From the NCBI GenBank assembly GCA_035539175.1, contig DATLIY010000007.1, positions 434,001 to 498,000 of the forward strand: a stretch of 64,000 nucleotides of DNA, given 5' to 3'. The notes under the pieces are model-generated. The model saw only the letters and a list, made by a program, of their open reading frames with translations. It was not told the origin of the DNA and made no database searches. The stretch is from Acidisarcina sp. Lineage in GTDB: Bacteria; Acidobacteriota; Terriglobia; Terriglobales; Acidobacteriaceae. Shown piece after piece: positions 23,514 to 33,404 of the stretch (the first letter of the stretch is position 1; every line of letters starts with the position of its first letter). Both the position numbers and the translations under genes were made by a program.

Positions 23514-24629
23514 TTAGTAAATGCGGAAGTTGACCTCGATACTGATTTCTACTGGTACCGGGTGCCCCTGGAAATATGCTGGTTTGAATCGATACTGCCG
23601 CACTGCGTCCAGGGCTTTCTGGTCCAGCCCCATGCCGAGTGGCCGCGAAATGCGGATATGCTGCGGGTTGCCCTGAGCATCGACGATCATCGACACGATG
23701 CAGATGCCCTGATACTTGGCGCGACGCGCTTCGTCTGAAAACTCCGGATCGACCGAGTAGATCAGCGAAGGTGCGGAGACGCCGCCGCCTACGTGGTAAA
23801 CGCCGCCACCATAACCGCCACCGGAGCCAGCGCCAATGCCGCCGCCGGAACCGCTGCCGAGGCCGCCACCGCTGCCGCTGCCCATTCCGCCGCCACTGCC
23901 GGAGCCATTGGACGCCAGCGCTACCTGGTTGGACGACGGCATGCCCAGGTTCGGCATGTTCGCGTCAGGCAGCTTGATGTTTGGCATCACCACAGAGGGG
24001 GGTACGGGCAACTTTGGATTCTCGTTGCGAACGATCTGAGGAGGGGTGATCTGCTGCTTGTCGAACTTGGGCAGTTTGCCCTTGGAAACATCTACAATAT
24101 CGTGATCGCCACCGCCGCCACCGCCGCCCATGGCCTGACTGTTCTTGGGTGTGATGGGGATAAAGGGCTTCACATCCACATCTGTCAGGTTCATCGCGGG
24201 CTTACGCACCGGCTTGTGAACAATGTTGTTAATCAGGAGCAGGCCGATGATCGTGATGGCCACCACGTGGATGACAAAGGAGAGGAAGCTGGAGGCAGGA
24301 CTCCTCTTCTCCGCGAGGATCTCCTTGACCGCAATTGGCTTGGACGTGAGTTCCAGCGGCGGAAGCTTCCGCGGGAAAAAGATGTCGAGGACGTTGTCCC
24401 TCATCTCTTTCCACAAGGGAGGCTGGGCCAGAGGATCCGCCACAGCGACCGCGTGCGAGCTTAATTGGAGGGGTTTCTGCTTCCTGGGGGCGAAGGCATC
24501 ACGCACATTGGAGACCAGAGAACTCCACATCGAGCCATCTGCTTCGAACAACTGCTCGACAGGGTTCTGTCCGTCATCCTGTGGCTGTTCGGGATCCAAC
24601 TGCGGAGGTGTCAATACCTGATTACCCAT
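23514..24629 (-). CDS. TonB-family energy transducer with duplicated cytoplasmic segment and Gly-rich linker
   Basis: The 371-residue protein ends in a TonB C-terminal domain (about 285-371: YSVDPEFSDEARRAKYQGIC, VDAQGNPQHIRISRPLG, YRFKPAYFQGHPVPVEISIEVNFRIY) that would contact outer-membrane receptors. One membrane segment lies at about 114-136. Before it, two copies of a 35-residue unit (34-68 and 72-106) share the W, FxPRK, PL, LxS, AV and LA positions, 16 identities without gaps. After it come a Pro-rich stretch and four copies of an 8-residue GSGSGGGx unit (242-273). The long cytoplasmic N-terminus is unusual for TonB. No exbB or exbD is nearby. It may energise the Oar-like receptor encoded upstream. 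Confidence 0.88.
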   Translation of the reverse strand: MGNQVLTPPQLDPEQPQDDGQNPVEQLFEADGSMWSSLVSNVRDAFAPRKQKPLQLSSHAVAVADPLAQPPLWKEMRDNVLDIFFPRKLPPLELTSKPIAVKEILAEKRSPASSFLSFVIHVVAITIIGLLLINNIVHKPVRKPAMNLTDVDVKPFIPITPKNSQAMGGGGGGGDHDIVDVSKGKLPKFDKQQITPPQIVRNENPKLPVPPSVVMPNIKLPDANMPNLGMPSSNQVALASNGSGSGGGMGSGSGGGLGSGSGGGIGAGSGGGYGGGVYHVGGGVSAPSLIYSVDPEFSDEARRAKYQGICIVSMIVDAQGNPQHIRISRPLGMGLDQKALDAVRQYRFKPAYFQGHPVPVEISIEVNFRIY

Positions 24630-24931
24630 ATGTACTTGTGCTGGAAAGCCACAAAAGTGACCCTCCGCATCTCCTCATTATGGACGACCACTAGGCTGCT
24701 TGTCTCGTTTACGCTGCCGGATTTTTTTGGTCCGGTCGTCTCCGGATCCCATTTTCGGCTCTTCAACGGGGCTCTTGGTGGCCCTGTCCGCTCTCGATCG
24801 GGTCTTCAGGCTTCTCCAAATCCTTAGACGGCGGAAGTCTCCATTGGGTCACCTTTTATCACCCTCTTTTTTTATCTTCAGCGCCAGCTACAATAGAGTT
24901 TTACCGTTCCACCTTACCTATGGGAGATACG
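24630..24931. other. 302-base divergent intergenic region, tonB and ileS
   Basis: No gene was seen. Near the right end a -10-like TACAAT (24889-24894) lies about 38 bases before the ileS start but has no recognisable -35 box; a T-rich run (24865-24874) lies just upstream of it. No T-box leader is apparent. Confidence 0.4.
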
Positions 24932-27784
24932 ATGTCCGCTCCGCCGGAGCTCAAGGCGACCCTTACCCTTCCTCAGACCGACTTTCCGATGAAAGCCAAT
25001 CTGCCGCAGAATGAGCCTGTCCGTCTCAAGGGATGGGCAGAAACCCATCTGTATGAGCAGATTCGCCACGCACGGCAAGGCGCGCCAACCTATATCCTGC
25101 ACGATGGACCGCCGTACGCCAACGGGCCCATCCACCTTGGTCATGCGCTCAATAAATCCTTGAAGGATTTTGTAGTCAAGTCCAAGACCATGGCCGGCTA
25201 CGACGCACCCTACGTCCCTGGCTGGGATTGCCACGGCCTACCAATCGAGATCAAGGTAGACGAGCAGCTTGGCCGCAAGAAGCTGGAGATGCCCGCCATC
25301 TCGGTGCGCCGCGCCTGCAGGGAGTACGCTCAGAAATATCTCGACCTGCAAAGGTCGCAATTCGAGCGCCTTGGCGTCTTTGGCCGCTGGAGCAATCCCT
25401 ACTCCACAATGACCATCCAGTACGAGTCGAAGATCGTGGATCTCCTCTTCCGGTTCCTCGAACAGGGATTTGTTTACAAGGGATTGAAGCCCGTCTACTG
25501 GTGCATTCAGGACCGTACCGCTCTGGCCGAAGCCGAGGTGGAGTACGACATGCACACCAGCCCCAGCGTCTACGTCCGCTATGCGCTCACCAGCGATCCG
25601 GCGGCGATTGACCCGGCGCTGGCAGGGGAAAAAGTCAACGCCATCATCTGGACAACTACGCCCTGGACGCTGCCCGCCTCGCTGGCGATTGCCTTCCATC
25701 CCCAGTTTGAGTACCTCGCGATCGAGCAGGATGGACAGACCTACCTGGTAGCCGAAGCCCTGGCCGCTTCCACGCGGGAGGCTCTCGGGCTGCAGAATGC
25801 GGTCGAAGTAGCCCGCTTCAAGGGTTCGAAGCTGGAGTATGCCACCTTCCAACATCCGTTCCTGGATCGCTCGATCCTCGGGGTCAATGCCGATTACGTA
25901 ACCACGGAGCAAGGTACCGGCGCCGTCCACACTGCCCCGGCTCATGGCGCGGACGACTTCTACACCGGTGGCCGCTATGGCCTCAGCCAGGAGTGCCACG
26001 TCGATAATGGCGGACACATCCGTGGTGGACTGCCGGAGTACGACGGCCTTACGGTCTTCAAGGCGAACGAGCCGATCATCGAGCTGCTGAAATCACGCGG
26101 CGCCCTCATGGGACGATCGGATATTCAGCACTCCTATCCGCACTGCTGGCGCTGCCATAAGCCCATCATCTTCCGCGCCACGGAGCAGTGGTTCATCGGC
26201 ATGGAGACGCCGATGAAGCAGCCCGACGGCTCGGAAACCACCTTCCGCCAACTGGCTCTGAACGAAATCAAGCGCGTCAAGTGGGATCCGAAGTGGGGCG
26301 AAGAGCGCATCTCCAACATGATCGCAACGCGGCCGGACTGGTGCATTTCGCGCCAACGCATCTGGGGAGTCCCCATCGCCGTCTTCCTCTGCACCAAGTG
26401 CAACAAGCCCCTGGTGAACGAAGCGGTCAACCGCAGCATTGTGGACCTGTTTGCGCGGGAAGGAGCCGACGCATGGTACATCCATGAGGCGGCAGAGCTG
26501 TTGCCCGCGGGAACCATCTGCTCGCAGGATGGCTGCGGCGGAAGCGAGTTCCACAAAGAAATGGACATCCTCGATGTCTGGTTTGAATCTGGCGCAAGCT
26601 GGCATGCGGTGCTCGAAGCCGATGCGGAGCTGCGCTGGCCGGCAGACCTCTACACCGAGGGCGGAGACCAGCATCGCGGCTGGTTCCACTCTTCCCTGCT
26701 GACCTCGGTCGCAGTCAAGGGAGCGGCTCCTTACAAAATGGTTGCCACCTCCGGCTGGACGCTCGATGAGCAGGGGCGCCCGCTATCGAAATCGCTCGGC
26801 AATGGCGTCGATCCCGTGGATATTGCCAAGCGCCTGGGCGGAGAGATTGTGCGCCTGTGGGTTGGCTCGGTGGACTTCCGCGAAGATGTGGCCGCCAGTG
26901 AAAACCTGATGCAGCGGGTTGCCGACAACTATCGCAAACTGCGGAACACCTTCCGCTTTCTGCTGGGCAATCTGCACGGCTTCGATCCGGCAAAGGATGC
27001 TGTGCCCTTTGAGCAGATGGAGCCGCTGGACCAGTACATGCTGGCACGCACCCGCGAGGTCACGGAAAAGGTACTGCGCTGGTACGAGGAGTTTGAGTTT
27101 CACCGCGTCTACATGGCGTTGAATGAATTCGCGGTGGTCGACCTCAGCTCGCTCTACCTGGATGTGCTGAAGGACCGGATGTACACCTTCGCTCCGGCAA
27201 GTCCTGCACGCCGGTCGGCACAGACCGTAATGTGGAAGATCGCGGAGGCCCTGGTTCGGCTTGTCGCTCCGATTCTCAGCTTTACTGCCGATGAAGTCTG
27301 GAGCTATCTGCCGCCTGTGGTCGAGCGGGAGCCGAGCGTGCACCTGGCGCTGTTCCCCAAGCCGGAAGAGCTTGCGCCCGGAGACACCGCCGCCTGCCTC
27401 GCTGACTGGCAACAGATTCTCGCAGTACGCGAGGACGCCTTCAAGGCGCTGGAAGAAGCTCGCAAGGAGAAGCGCATCGGCAAGGCACTGGAGGCAAAGG
27501 TGCTTCTGAAGGTCTCCGCCCCCATCGCTGCATTGCTGTCCAGGTATGAGAAGGCGTTAAAGGAAGTCCTGAATGTCTCCCAGGTGCAGATCCAGACGCT
27601 CGCGGCATCCGACGCCAGCACGCAGGTAGATGTGCTTCCGGCAGAGGGAGAAAAGTGTGACCGCTGCTGGAACTACATGCCCGACGTCGCTGCCTACGGA
27701 GCATGGCCGCACGTCTGCGGACGCTGTCGCTCCGCACTCGCCGAGATGGGCATTACGCCGCCGGTTGAGGAGGCTCACGCGTGA
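24932..27784 (+). CDS. ileS: isoleucyl-tRNA synthetase
   Basis: This charges tRNA-Ile. The 950-residue product has the class I signature around DGPPYANGPIHLGHALNKSLKD (HIGH element as HLGH), the CP1 editing domain in the middle (IIWTTTPWTLPASLAIAFHP and GTGAVHTAPAHGADDF), the KMSKS-like loop GRPLSKSLGN (first Met replaced by Leu) and a C-terminal zinc finger CDRCWNY..CGRC. I choose ATG 24932 because GGGAG lies 5 bases upstream; an ATG 12 bases earlier is in frame. The stop overlaps the lspA start (GTGA), so the two are co-translated, an order common in many bacteria. Confidence 0.97.
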   Translation: MSAPPELKATLTLPQTDFPMKANLPQNEPVRLKGWAETHLYEQIRHARQGAPTYILHDGPPYANGPIHLGHALNKSLKDFVVKSKTMAGYDAPYVPGWDCHGLPIEIKVDEQLGRKKLEMPAISVRRACREYAQKYLDLQRSQFERLGVFGRWSNPYSTMTIQYESKIVDLLFRFLEQGFVYKGLKPVYWCIQDRTALAEAEVEYDMHTSPSVYVRYALTSDPAAIDPALAGEKVNAIIWTTTPWTLPASLAIAFHPQFEYLAIEQDGQTYLVAEALAASTREALGLQNAVEVARFKGSKLEYATFQHPFLDRSILGVNADYVTTEQGTGAVHTAPAHGADDFYTGGRYGLSQECHVDNGGHIRGGLPEYDGLTVFKANEPIIELLKSRGALMGRSDIQHSYPHCWRCHKPIIFRATEQWFIGMETPMKQPDGSETTFRQLALNEIKRVKWDPKWGEERISNMIATRPDWCISRQRIWGVPIAVFLCTKCNKPLVNEAVNRSIVDLFAREGADAWYIHEAAELLPAGTICSQDGCGGSEFHKEMDILDVWFESGASWHAVLEADAELRWPADLYTEGGDQHRGWFHSSLLTSVAVKGAAPYKMVATSGWTLDEQGRPLSKSLGNGVDPVDIAKRLGGEIVRLWVGSVDFREDVAASENLMQRVADNYRKLRNTFRFLLGNLHGFDPAKDAVPFEQMEPLDQYMLARTREVTEKVLRWYEEFEFHRVYMALNEFAVVDLSSLYLDVLKDRMYTFAPASPARRSAQTVMWKIAEALVRLVAPILSFTADEVWSYLPPVVEREPSVHLALFPKPEELAPGDTAACLADWQQILAVREDAFKALEEARKEKRIGKALEAKVLLKVSAPIAALLSRYEKALKEVLNVSQVQIQTLAASDASTQVDVLPAEGEKCDRCWNYMPDVAAYGAWPHVCGRCRSALAEMGITPPVEEAHA

Positions 27785-28281
27785 CCCAATCGCGACCGCG
27801 CGACTGGCGCATCCCGCTGTATACCCTCTCGGCCCTGGTGGTGCTCCTCGATCGGCTGACCAAGATCTGGGTGACGCAGCACATTGAGATCGGCCATGCG
27901 ATCCCGGTGATCCCGCGCGTCTTTCGGATCACCCACGTGCTCAACTCCGGCGCGGCCTTCAGCCTGTTCGCGGACTCTCTCTCGCCGGAGCGGGTTCGCT
28001 GGATGTTGGTCGGCTTCTCCCTGCTGGCTGCGGTGGCCGTCTTTGCCTTTCTCTTAAAGATCGGCCGGCGGCTCACGCTGACTGCGCTGGCCTTGTCCCT
28101 CATTCTTGGAGGAGCCATCGGCAATCTCTACGACCGAGTGCGCTTCGCCTCCGTGGTGGATTTTCTCGAGGTCTACATCGTCCGCTACCACTGGCCGGAC
28201 TTCAACCTGGCGGACTCCGCCATTGTCATCGGCGCTATCCTGCTGATGCTGGATGCCTTCCGCAACGCCAAGTCGGCGTAA
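27781..28281 (+). CDS. lspA: lipoprotein signal peptidase (signal peptidase II)
   Basis: The 166-residue inner-membrane aspartyl protease removes signal peptides from diacylglyceryl-modified prolipoproteins. Four membrane segments are visible. The conserved LLDRLTKIWV, HVLNSGAAFSLF, GGAIGNLYDRVRFASVVDF and FNLADSAIVIG boxes are all present, giving the catalytic pair D118 and D145. GTG at 27781 overlaps the ileS stop by four bases (GTGA). Its product acts on lipoproteins after Lgt, which is encoded about 7 kb away. A hairpin follows the stop. Confidence 0.97.
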   Translation: MTQSRPRDWRIPLYTLSALVVLLDRLTKIWVTQHIEIGHAIPVIPRVFRITHVLNSGAAFSLFADSLSPERVRWMLVGFSLLAAVAVFAFLLKIGRRLTLTALALSLILGGAIGNLYDRVRFASVVDFLEVYIVRYHWPDFNLADSAIVIGAILLMLDAFRNAKSA

Positions 28282-28301
28282 CCGGTCGGCCGAACCCATA
28301 G

Positions 28302-28326
28302 GTGGCGCGTGCCGCTCCCGCGCCAC
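28302..28326 (+). terminator. hairpin after ileS-lspA
   Basis: GTGGCGCG (28302-28309) pairs with CGCGCCAC (28319-28326) around a 9-base loop, about 20 bases after the lspA stop, followed by TGCTTTCCCC. The pyrimidine tail is weak. Confidence 0.45.
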
Positions 28327-28371
28327 TGCTTTCCCCTCCCGGCCAATCGGCCATTTGACTGCGCCAATCCT

Positions 28372-28400
28372 TATAATTTGCGTTCGCCGATCCTTATAAT
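28372..28400 (+). promoter_or_regulatory. tandem TATAAT boxes upstream of uvrA
   Basis: Perfect TATAAT hexamers at 28372-28377 and 28395-28400 lie in a repeated CCTTATAATT with a period of 23. Neither has a consensus -35 box at the right distance. They lie 80-110 bases before the uvrA TTG start. Confidence 0.45.
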
Positions 28401-28479
28401 TGAAGGTGGACGAGTATGGCTGCTGGCATGGAGACACCGCCTCCAGACGCCGCGGACGTATGAACCCCAGGATATCCAT

Positions 28480-31401
28480 TTGACCGATCAGATCATTATT
28501 CGCGGAGCGCGAACCCACAACCTGAAGAACATCGACTGCGACATTCCCCACGGAAAGCTGACGGTCGTCTCCGGAGTCTCGGGCTCGGGCAAGTCTTCGC
28601 TTGCCTTCGACACCATCTATGCCGAGGGGCAGCGTCGTTACGTCGAGTCGCTCTCGGCCTATGCGCGGCAGTTTCTGGAGCGGATCGAGAAGCCGGATGT
28701 GGATCTGATCGACGGCCTTGCTCCGGCCATCGCGATCAAGCAGAAGAACTCCACGCGCAACCCGCGCTCCACCGTCGCCACCGCAACCGAGATCTACGAC
28801 TACATGCGCCTGCTGTATGCGCGCTGCGGCACCGTGCACTGCGTTGCATGCGACGGCATTGTGAAGCGCGACAGCGTGGATGAGATTGCCGCTGCGGTGT
28901 TGGCCCTGGGCGAAGGTACGCGGCTGCACGCAATCTTCCCAGTTGCGTCTGCACTGCCTGCTGCGCCAACCGAAGCACCGAAGCCAAAGCGCGGCCGCAA
29001 GGCAGCAGAGAAGCCAGCGGAGACGCTCTCCGAATCGCTAAAGGAGCGACTCGCTGAACTACGCCGCCGCGGCTTCAACCGTCTCTACCAGAACAACACT
29101 ATCTTCGAGTTCTCGACGCCAGAGTCGCTGCTGGATCTCGACTTCACACTGCCGGTCTTCGTTCTTGTCGATCGCATCGTCGTGTCTCCAGAGAATCGCT
29201 CGCGTATCGTGGACGCGGCCGAGATCGGCTATCGCGAGTCCGGCGAAATTCTCTATGAGATCGTTCCCCGCGAAGAGGATGGCGCCGATCGTCAGCGCTT
29301 GCGCTTCTCCATGGTCTTCGAGTGCAAGACGTGCCACCGCATCTATCGCGAGCCAGAGCCGCGCCTGTTCTCCTTCAACAATCCTTATGGAGCCTGCCCG
29401 CGCTGCCAGGGCTTTGGCAATACGATCGACTTCGACCTGGACCTGATCATTCCCGATAAATCGAAGACACTCGAAGAGGGCGCAATCGATCCCTGGACGC
29501 GGCCCAAGTATCGTCCGTACTACACAGAACTGAAGCGCTCGGCGAAGTCCCTGGACTTGCCGCTCGATGTTCCCTGGCACGACCTCAGCCTGGAGCAGCA
29601 GGATACGGTGCTCCACGGCAAGGGGTCCTTCGCCGGCGTACGCGGCTTCTTTGATTATCTGGAGCGCAAGAAGTACAAACTGCACGTTCGCGTCATGCTC
29701 AGCAAATATCGCGGCTATGCATTGTGTCCGGAGTGCAAAGGTCAGCGTCTGCGTGCCGAGGCTCGCGCCGTGCGGCTCTCGGGAAAGAATATCTGCGAGG
29801 CCGCCTCGCTCACTATTTCTGCTGCCAACGAGTTCTTCGGCTCGCTGAAGCTGACACCGATGCAGCACGAAATTGCAGGCAGCATCCTGGGCGAGGTTCG
29901 CCAGCGTCTGCATTTCCTCGACGCAGTCGGCCTGGACTACCTCACGCTCGATCGCCTTGCCTCGACGCTCTCAGGAGGTGAGTCGCAGCGCATCCAGCTC
30001 GCCACGTCGCTCGGCTCGCGGCTGGTCGGAGCGCTCTACGTGCTGGATGAACCGTCAATCGGCCTGCACCCTCGCGACACATCGAAGCTGATTCGCATCC
30101 TGGAGGAGTTGCGCGACCTCGGCAACACAATCCTCGTTGTGGAGCACGACCCCGACGTGATCCGCGCCGCGGATTACCTGCTCGATCTTGGTCCGGGCGC
30201 GGGCGAATTCGGCGGGCGTCTCCTGGCCGCGGGTACGGTCGCCGAGGTTGAAGAGAATCCTGACTCCATCACGGGCCGCTATCTGAGCGGACACCTCACC
30301 ATTCCGGTACCATCGCGCCGCCGCGAACCTGGCCAGGAACGCCTGCTGCTGCGGGGCGCGCGCGCTCACAACCTGAAGAGCGTCGACTGCGAAATCCCGC
30401 TGGGCATGCTGGTCTGTATTACAGGGGTCTCGGGTTCCGGCAAATCGACTCTGGTACACGATGTTCTCTATCGTGCCGTATCGCACGCTCTCGGCAAGAA
30501 TGAGGGTGGAGATCCGACCGGGCTGTATCGCGATCTCAAGGGTGCGGATCGGCTCAATGACATTGTGCTCGTCGATCAGACGCCCATCGGACGGACTCCG
30601 CGCTCGAATCCGGTTACCTATATCAAGGCCTTCGACAGCATTCGGGAGCTGTTTGCGGCGCAGCCGGAGGCGCAGCGCCACGGCTATACGCCCGGCCACT
30701 TCTCCTTCAATGTGCCGGGTGGCCGCTGCGATGTGTGCAACGGCGACGGCACCGTGACGGTGGAGATGCAATTCCTCGCGGATGTTGAGCTGCCCTGCGA
30801 AGAATGTAACGGTACTCGTTACAAATCATCCGTGCTCGACGTCAAGTACAAGGGCCGCAATATCCATGAGGTTCTTTCCATGACGGTGAAGGAGGCTCTG
30901 CGCTTCTTTGCCGGTCATCCCCGCATTGTGGACAAGCTGAGCGTGCTCGAAGAGGTCGGGCTGGGCTATGTGCGGCTGGGGCAGTCCGCCACCACGCTCT
31001 CCGGCGGAGAAGCGCAGCGCGTCAAGCTGGCCGCGCACCTCTCCAACGGGCGCTCCAACAGCGAGCGCAGCGCCGCGAAGAAGGTCCGCAGCCGCGTACT
31101 GTATATCCTGGACGAGCCTACGACCGGATTGCATTTCGACGATGTCAGCAAACTGCTGATGTCCTTTCGCAAGCTGATCGATGGCGGCGGGTCGCTGGTG
31201 GTCATCGAGCATAATCTGGACATCATCAAGTCCGCGGACTGGATCATCGATCTTGGACCGGAGGGCGGAGCGGCCGGCGGGCAGATTGTAGCCACCGGTA
31301 CGCCGGAGCAGGTTGCGCAGTGCGAGCAATCCCACACCGGCCATTGGCTCGCCCGCATGCTTGCTCCCCAAACCCAACCAGCAACCGAAGTGGTGGTGTA
31401 A
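28480..31401 (+). CDS. uvrA: excinuclease ABC subunit A
   Basis: UvrA is the damage-sensing ATPase of nucleotide excision repair. The product from TTG 28480 has 973 residues, close to the family norm; AGGA lies 7 bases upstream and the protein then begins in register ([19 protein letters not shown]). The open frame reaches back to 28309 but contains two promoter-like TATAAT boxes. Two ABC modules are present: Walker [15 protein letters not shown] and [13 protein letters not shown], signatures [12 protein letters not shown] and [12 protein letters not shown], and zinc modules [14 protein letters not shown] and [15 protein letters not shown] 30-residue Ala/Pro/Lys-rich insert follows the first part of the UvrB-binding region. 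It ends two bases before a TPR gene starts. Confidence 0.96.
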   Translation: MTDQIIIRGARTHNLKNIDCDIPHGKLTVVSGVSGSGKSSLAFDTIYAEGQRRYVESLSAYARQFLERIEKPDVDLIDGLAPAIAIKQKNSTRNPRSTVATATEIYDYMRLLYARCGTVHCVACDGIVKRDSVDEIAAAVLALGEGTRLHAIFPVASALPAAPTEAPKPKRGRKAAEKPAETLSESLKERLAELRRRGFNRLYQNNTIFEFSTPESLLDLDFTLPVFVLVDRIVVSPENRSRIVDAAEIGYRESGEILYEIVPREEDGADRQRLRFSMVFECKTCHRIYREPEPRLFSFNNPYGACPRCQGFGNTIDFDLDLIIPDKSKTLEEGAIDPWTRPKYRPYYTELKRSAKSLDLPLDVPWHDLSLEQQDTVLHGKGSFAGVRGFFDYLERKKYKLHVRVMLSKYRGYALCPECKGQRLRAEARAVRLSGKNICEAASLTISAANEFFGSLKLTPMQHEIAGSILGEVRQRLHFLDAVGLDYLTLDRLASTLSGGESQRIQLATSLGSRLVGALYVLDEPSIGLHPRDTSKLIRILEELRDLGNTILVVEHDPDVIRAADYLLDLGPGAGEFGGRLLAAGTVAEVEENPDSITGRYLSGHLTIPVPSRRREPGQERLLLRGARAHNLKSVDCEIPLGMLVCITGVSGSGKSTLVHDVLYRAVSHALGKNEGGDPTGLYRDLKGADRLNDIVLVDQTPIGRTPRSNPVTYIKAFDSIRELFAAQPEAQRHGYTPGHFSFNVPGGRCDVCNGDGTVTVEMQFLADVELPCEECNGTRYKSSVLDVKYKGRNIHEVLSMTVKEALRFFAGHPRIVDKLSVLEEVGLGYVRLGQSATTLSGGEAQRVKLAAHLSNGRSNSERSAAKKVRSRVLYILDEPTTGLHFDDVSKLLMSFRKLIDGGGSLVVIEHNLDIIKSADWIIDLGPEGGAAGGQIVATGTPEQVAQCEQSHTGHWLARMLAPQTQPATEVVV

Positions 31402-31402
31402 T

Positions 31403-32722
31403 GTGAAGAATCTCTCTCGAATTTTCCTCTTCAACCTGTTGCTGGCAGCTCCGGCAATCGCCCTGGGACAACAGTCCCCGCTGCCGCCGGGAACGCATAT
31501 GCCGGACGAGGCAGAATCCGCTCCCGCTGCGAGTGGACTGTCTGGCATGGAAGAGAAGATCGCGCAAAAGGATCTGGTGGGCGCTCGCACAGCCCTCAAT
31601 GACTACCTGAAGCAACATCCCTCGGATGCAAAGGCGCTCTTTGACCTCGGATATGTGGAGGAATTGGGCGATCACAACGATCCGGCAATAGCCGCCTACA
31701 AGCAGGCCATCGCGGCTGATCCGAAACAAATGGAGGCACAGCTTGCCCTGGGACTGCTGCTGGCGCGCAACGGCAAGCCCGACGAGGCACGGCCCTATGT
31801 CGAGGCCGCAACGCTGCTGGAGCCGGCCATTCCCAACACCGACCTGCAGGCGCGGGCCTGGCGTGCCCTGGCGCAACTGGACCGCACGTCAGATCCCGCC
31901 AAGGCAAAATCCGCGCTGCTGCAGGCTCTCAAGATCAGTCCGGAATCCACAGACGATACCCTGCTGACAGCGGAGATTGCCGAGGCCAGCAACGATCCGG
32001 AGATCGCGGAGAACGCCTATCGGCGCGTGCTGGCGGCTCATCCGGAATCCTCCCCTGCCATCGCCGGACTGGTTCACCTGCTGCTGGCGCAGAAGAAGTA
32101 CGCCGAGGCAGAACCCCTTCTGCAAAGTGCGCTGGACCGTGACCCGGACGACCCGGCTCTTAACGGACAATGGGCAGCCACCCTGCTGGCCGAGAACAAG
32201 CCGGAGCAGGCCATTGCCACGCTCGAAAGGCTCCACCAGGCACATCCCGCTGACCCCGTCGTAGGCAGAATGTTTGCCGAAACGCTCTCCCGTACCGCGG
32301 ACTACGCGAAAGCCGATGCCATCTACACGGAGCTGCTCGCCCAGGCTCCCAACGACGCCGATCTCCTGTCCGGACAGGGCGAATGCCTTCTCCACCTGCA
32401 GAAGTATCCCAACGCGATTGCGGCATATCAAAAAGTAGTGAAAATCAGGCCCGAGGATGGTGACGCGTGGGCAGGATTAGCACTTGCATCTTCTGAGGCA
32501 AAGCAGTACGCTACCACCCTTGATGCACTGTCGATGAGGTCAAAATATTTAGCCGAAACCCCAGCGACCTACTTTCTAAGGGCAACGGCATACGATAACC
32601 TGCATCAACAGAAGGCAGCGGTTGAGTTTTACCAGAAATTTCTGGCAGCCGCACATGGAAACTTCCCCGACCAGGAGTGGCAAGCCAAACACCGACTGGT
32701 TGCTCTTGGCTATACGCGTTAA
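31403..32722 (+). CDS. secreted TPR protein
   Basis: The 439-residue product from GTG 31403, directly after the uvrA stop (TAATGTG), starts with a signal peptide (MKNLSRIFLFNLLLAAPAIALGQQ). A linker follows, then about ten TPR units from residue 50 to the end (for example DLGYVEELGDHNDPAIAAYKQ and LALGLLLARNGKPDEARP). It has no enzymatic domain and is probably a periplasmic scaffold. It may be co-transcribed with uvrA, though a functional link is not evident; the next two genes encode small exported proteins on the same strand. Confidence 0.85.
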   Translation: MKNLSRIFLFNLLLAAPAIALGQQSPLPPGTHMPDEAESAPAASGLSGMEEKIAQKDLVGARTALNDYLKQHPSDAKALFDLGYVEELGDHNDPAIAAYKQAIAADPKQMEAQLALGLLLARNGKPDEARPYVEAATLLEPAIPNTDLQARAWRALAQLDRTSDPAKAKSALLQALKISPESTDDTLLTAEIAEASNDPEIAENAYRRVLAAHPESSPAIAGLVHLLLAQKKYAEAEPLLQSALDRDPDDPALNGQWAATLLAENKPEQAIATLERLHQAHPADPVVGRMFAETLSRTADYAKADAIYTELLAQAPNDADLLSGQGECLLHLQKYPNAIAAYQKVVKIRPEDGDAWAGLALASSEAKQYATTLDALSMRSKYLAETPATYFLRATAYDNLHQQKAAVEFYQKFLAAAHGNFPDQEWQAKHRLVALGYTR

Positions 32723-32755
32723 CGCTTGTGACCGTCGCACCTTAGGAGGTGCGTC

Positions 32756-33220
32756 ATGCGGTTCATGCCAGGATTCGCTCTCCTCTGCTCGATATCACTC
32801 ACATGGGCGCTTTCCCCTTCCTGCGCCCTCGCAATCGATGAAAAACCATCGGATCAACAAGCCATTGCGGCTCTCATTCAAAGGGCAGCTCTAGCTCAAC
32901 CTCGCGAACAGTGCTTCCTCTACGCCGAACTTGTCCACCAGATGACGGAATTGGCCGCCCGGCAACTCGCCGCCGGGGATGTGGACATGGCGGACGTCAC
33001 GCTGAACACCGTGCAGCAATACGCCGACAAGATTCACATGGGGATCGCAGAGGATACGAAACGCCTGAAGAACGCGGAAATTCTGATGCGTCACACCAGC
33101 TTCCGGCTCAAGGAGATACTCTATGGAGCCTCGCCGGATGACCGCCCCAAGCTGCAAGCTACGCTCAAGCGGTTGGATCAGGTGGAATCAGAGTTGATGC
33201 TCCAGGTATTTCGGCACTAA
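32756..33220 (+). CDS. small secreted helical protein, unknown function
   Basis: I do not recognise this family. The 154-residue product has an excellent SD (AGGAGG, 6 bases before ATG) and a signal peptide (MRFMPGFALLCSISLTWALSPSCALA). The mature part, about 127 residues, is predicted to be all helical, with regular hydrophobic spacing and charged faces (YAELVHQMTELAARQLAAGD, MGIAEDTKRLKNAEILMRHT, ATLKRLDQVESELMLQVF) and one Cys. It lies 33 bases after a secreted TPR gene and 185 before another small exported helical protein. An envelope role is likely but unproven. Confidence 0.75.
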   Translation: MRFMPGFALLCSISLTWALSPSCALAIDEKPSDQQAIAALIQRAALAQPREQCFLYAELVHQMTELAARQLAAGDVDMADVTLNTVQQYADKIHMGIAEDTKRLKNAEILMRHTSFRLKEILYGASPDDRPKLQATLKRLDQVESELMLQVFRH

Positions 33221-33404
33221 GTATTTCGGCGTGCTCCAGCATGCAACTGTCTCCAAAGCAGACGCCGGTGGATAGCGGTAGTTAACGGTCTTCAAAGCCG
33301 GAGGCGTGGCAAAGCCGGAGACGTCGCGTTAAGATCTTGTCATCCCAAGGAAGCCATGAAAACGGCATTGGAGCCAACTCCGCCTTGGTGGGAAGATAGG
33401 ATTC

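Noticed and set aside
24630-24931. Possible T-box or other leader upstream of ileS
   Set aside because: No T-box sequence, specifier loop or terminator-antiterminator pair could be seen.
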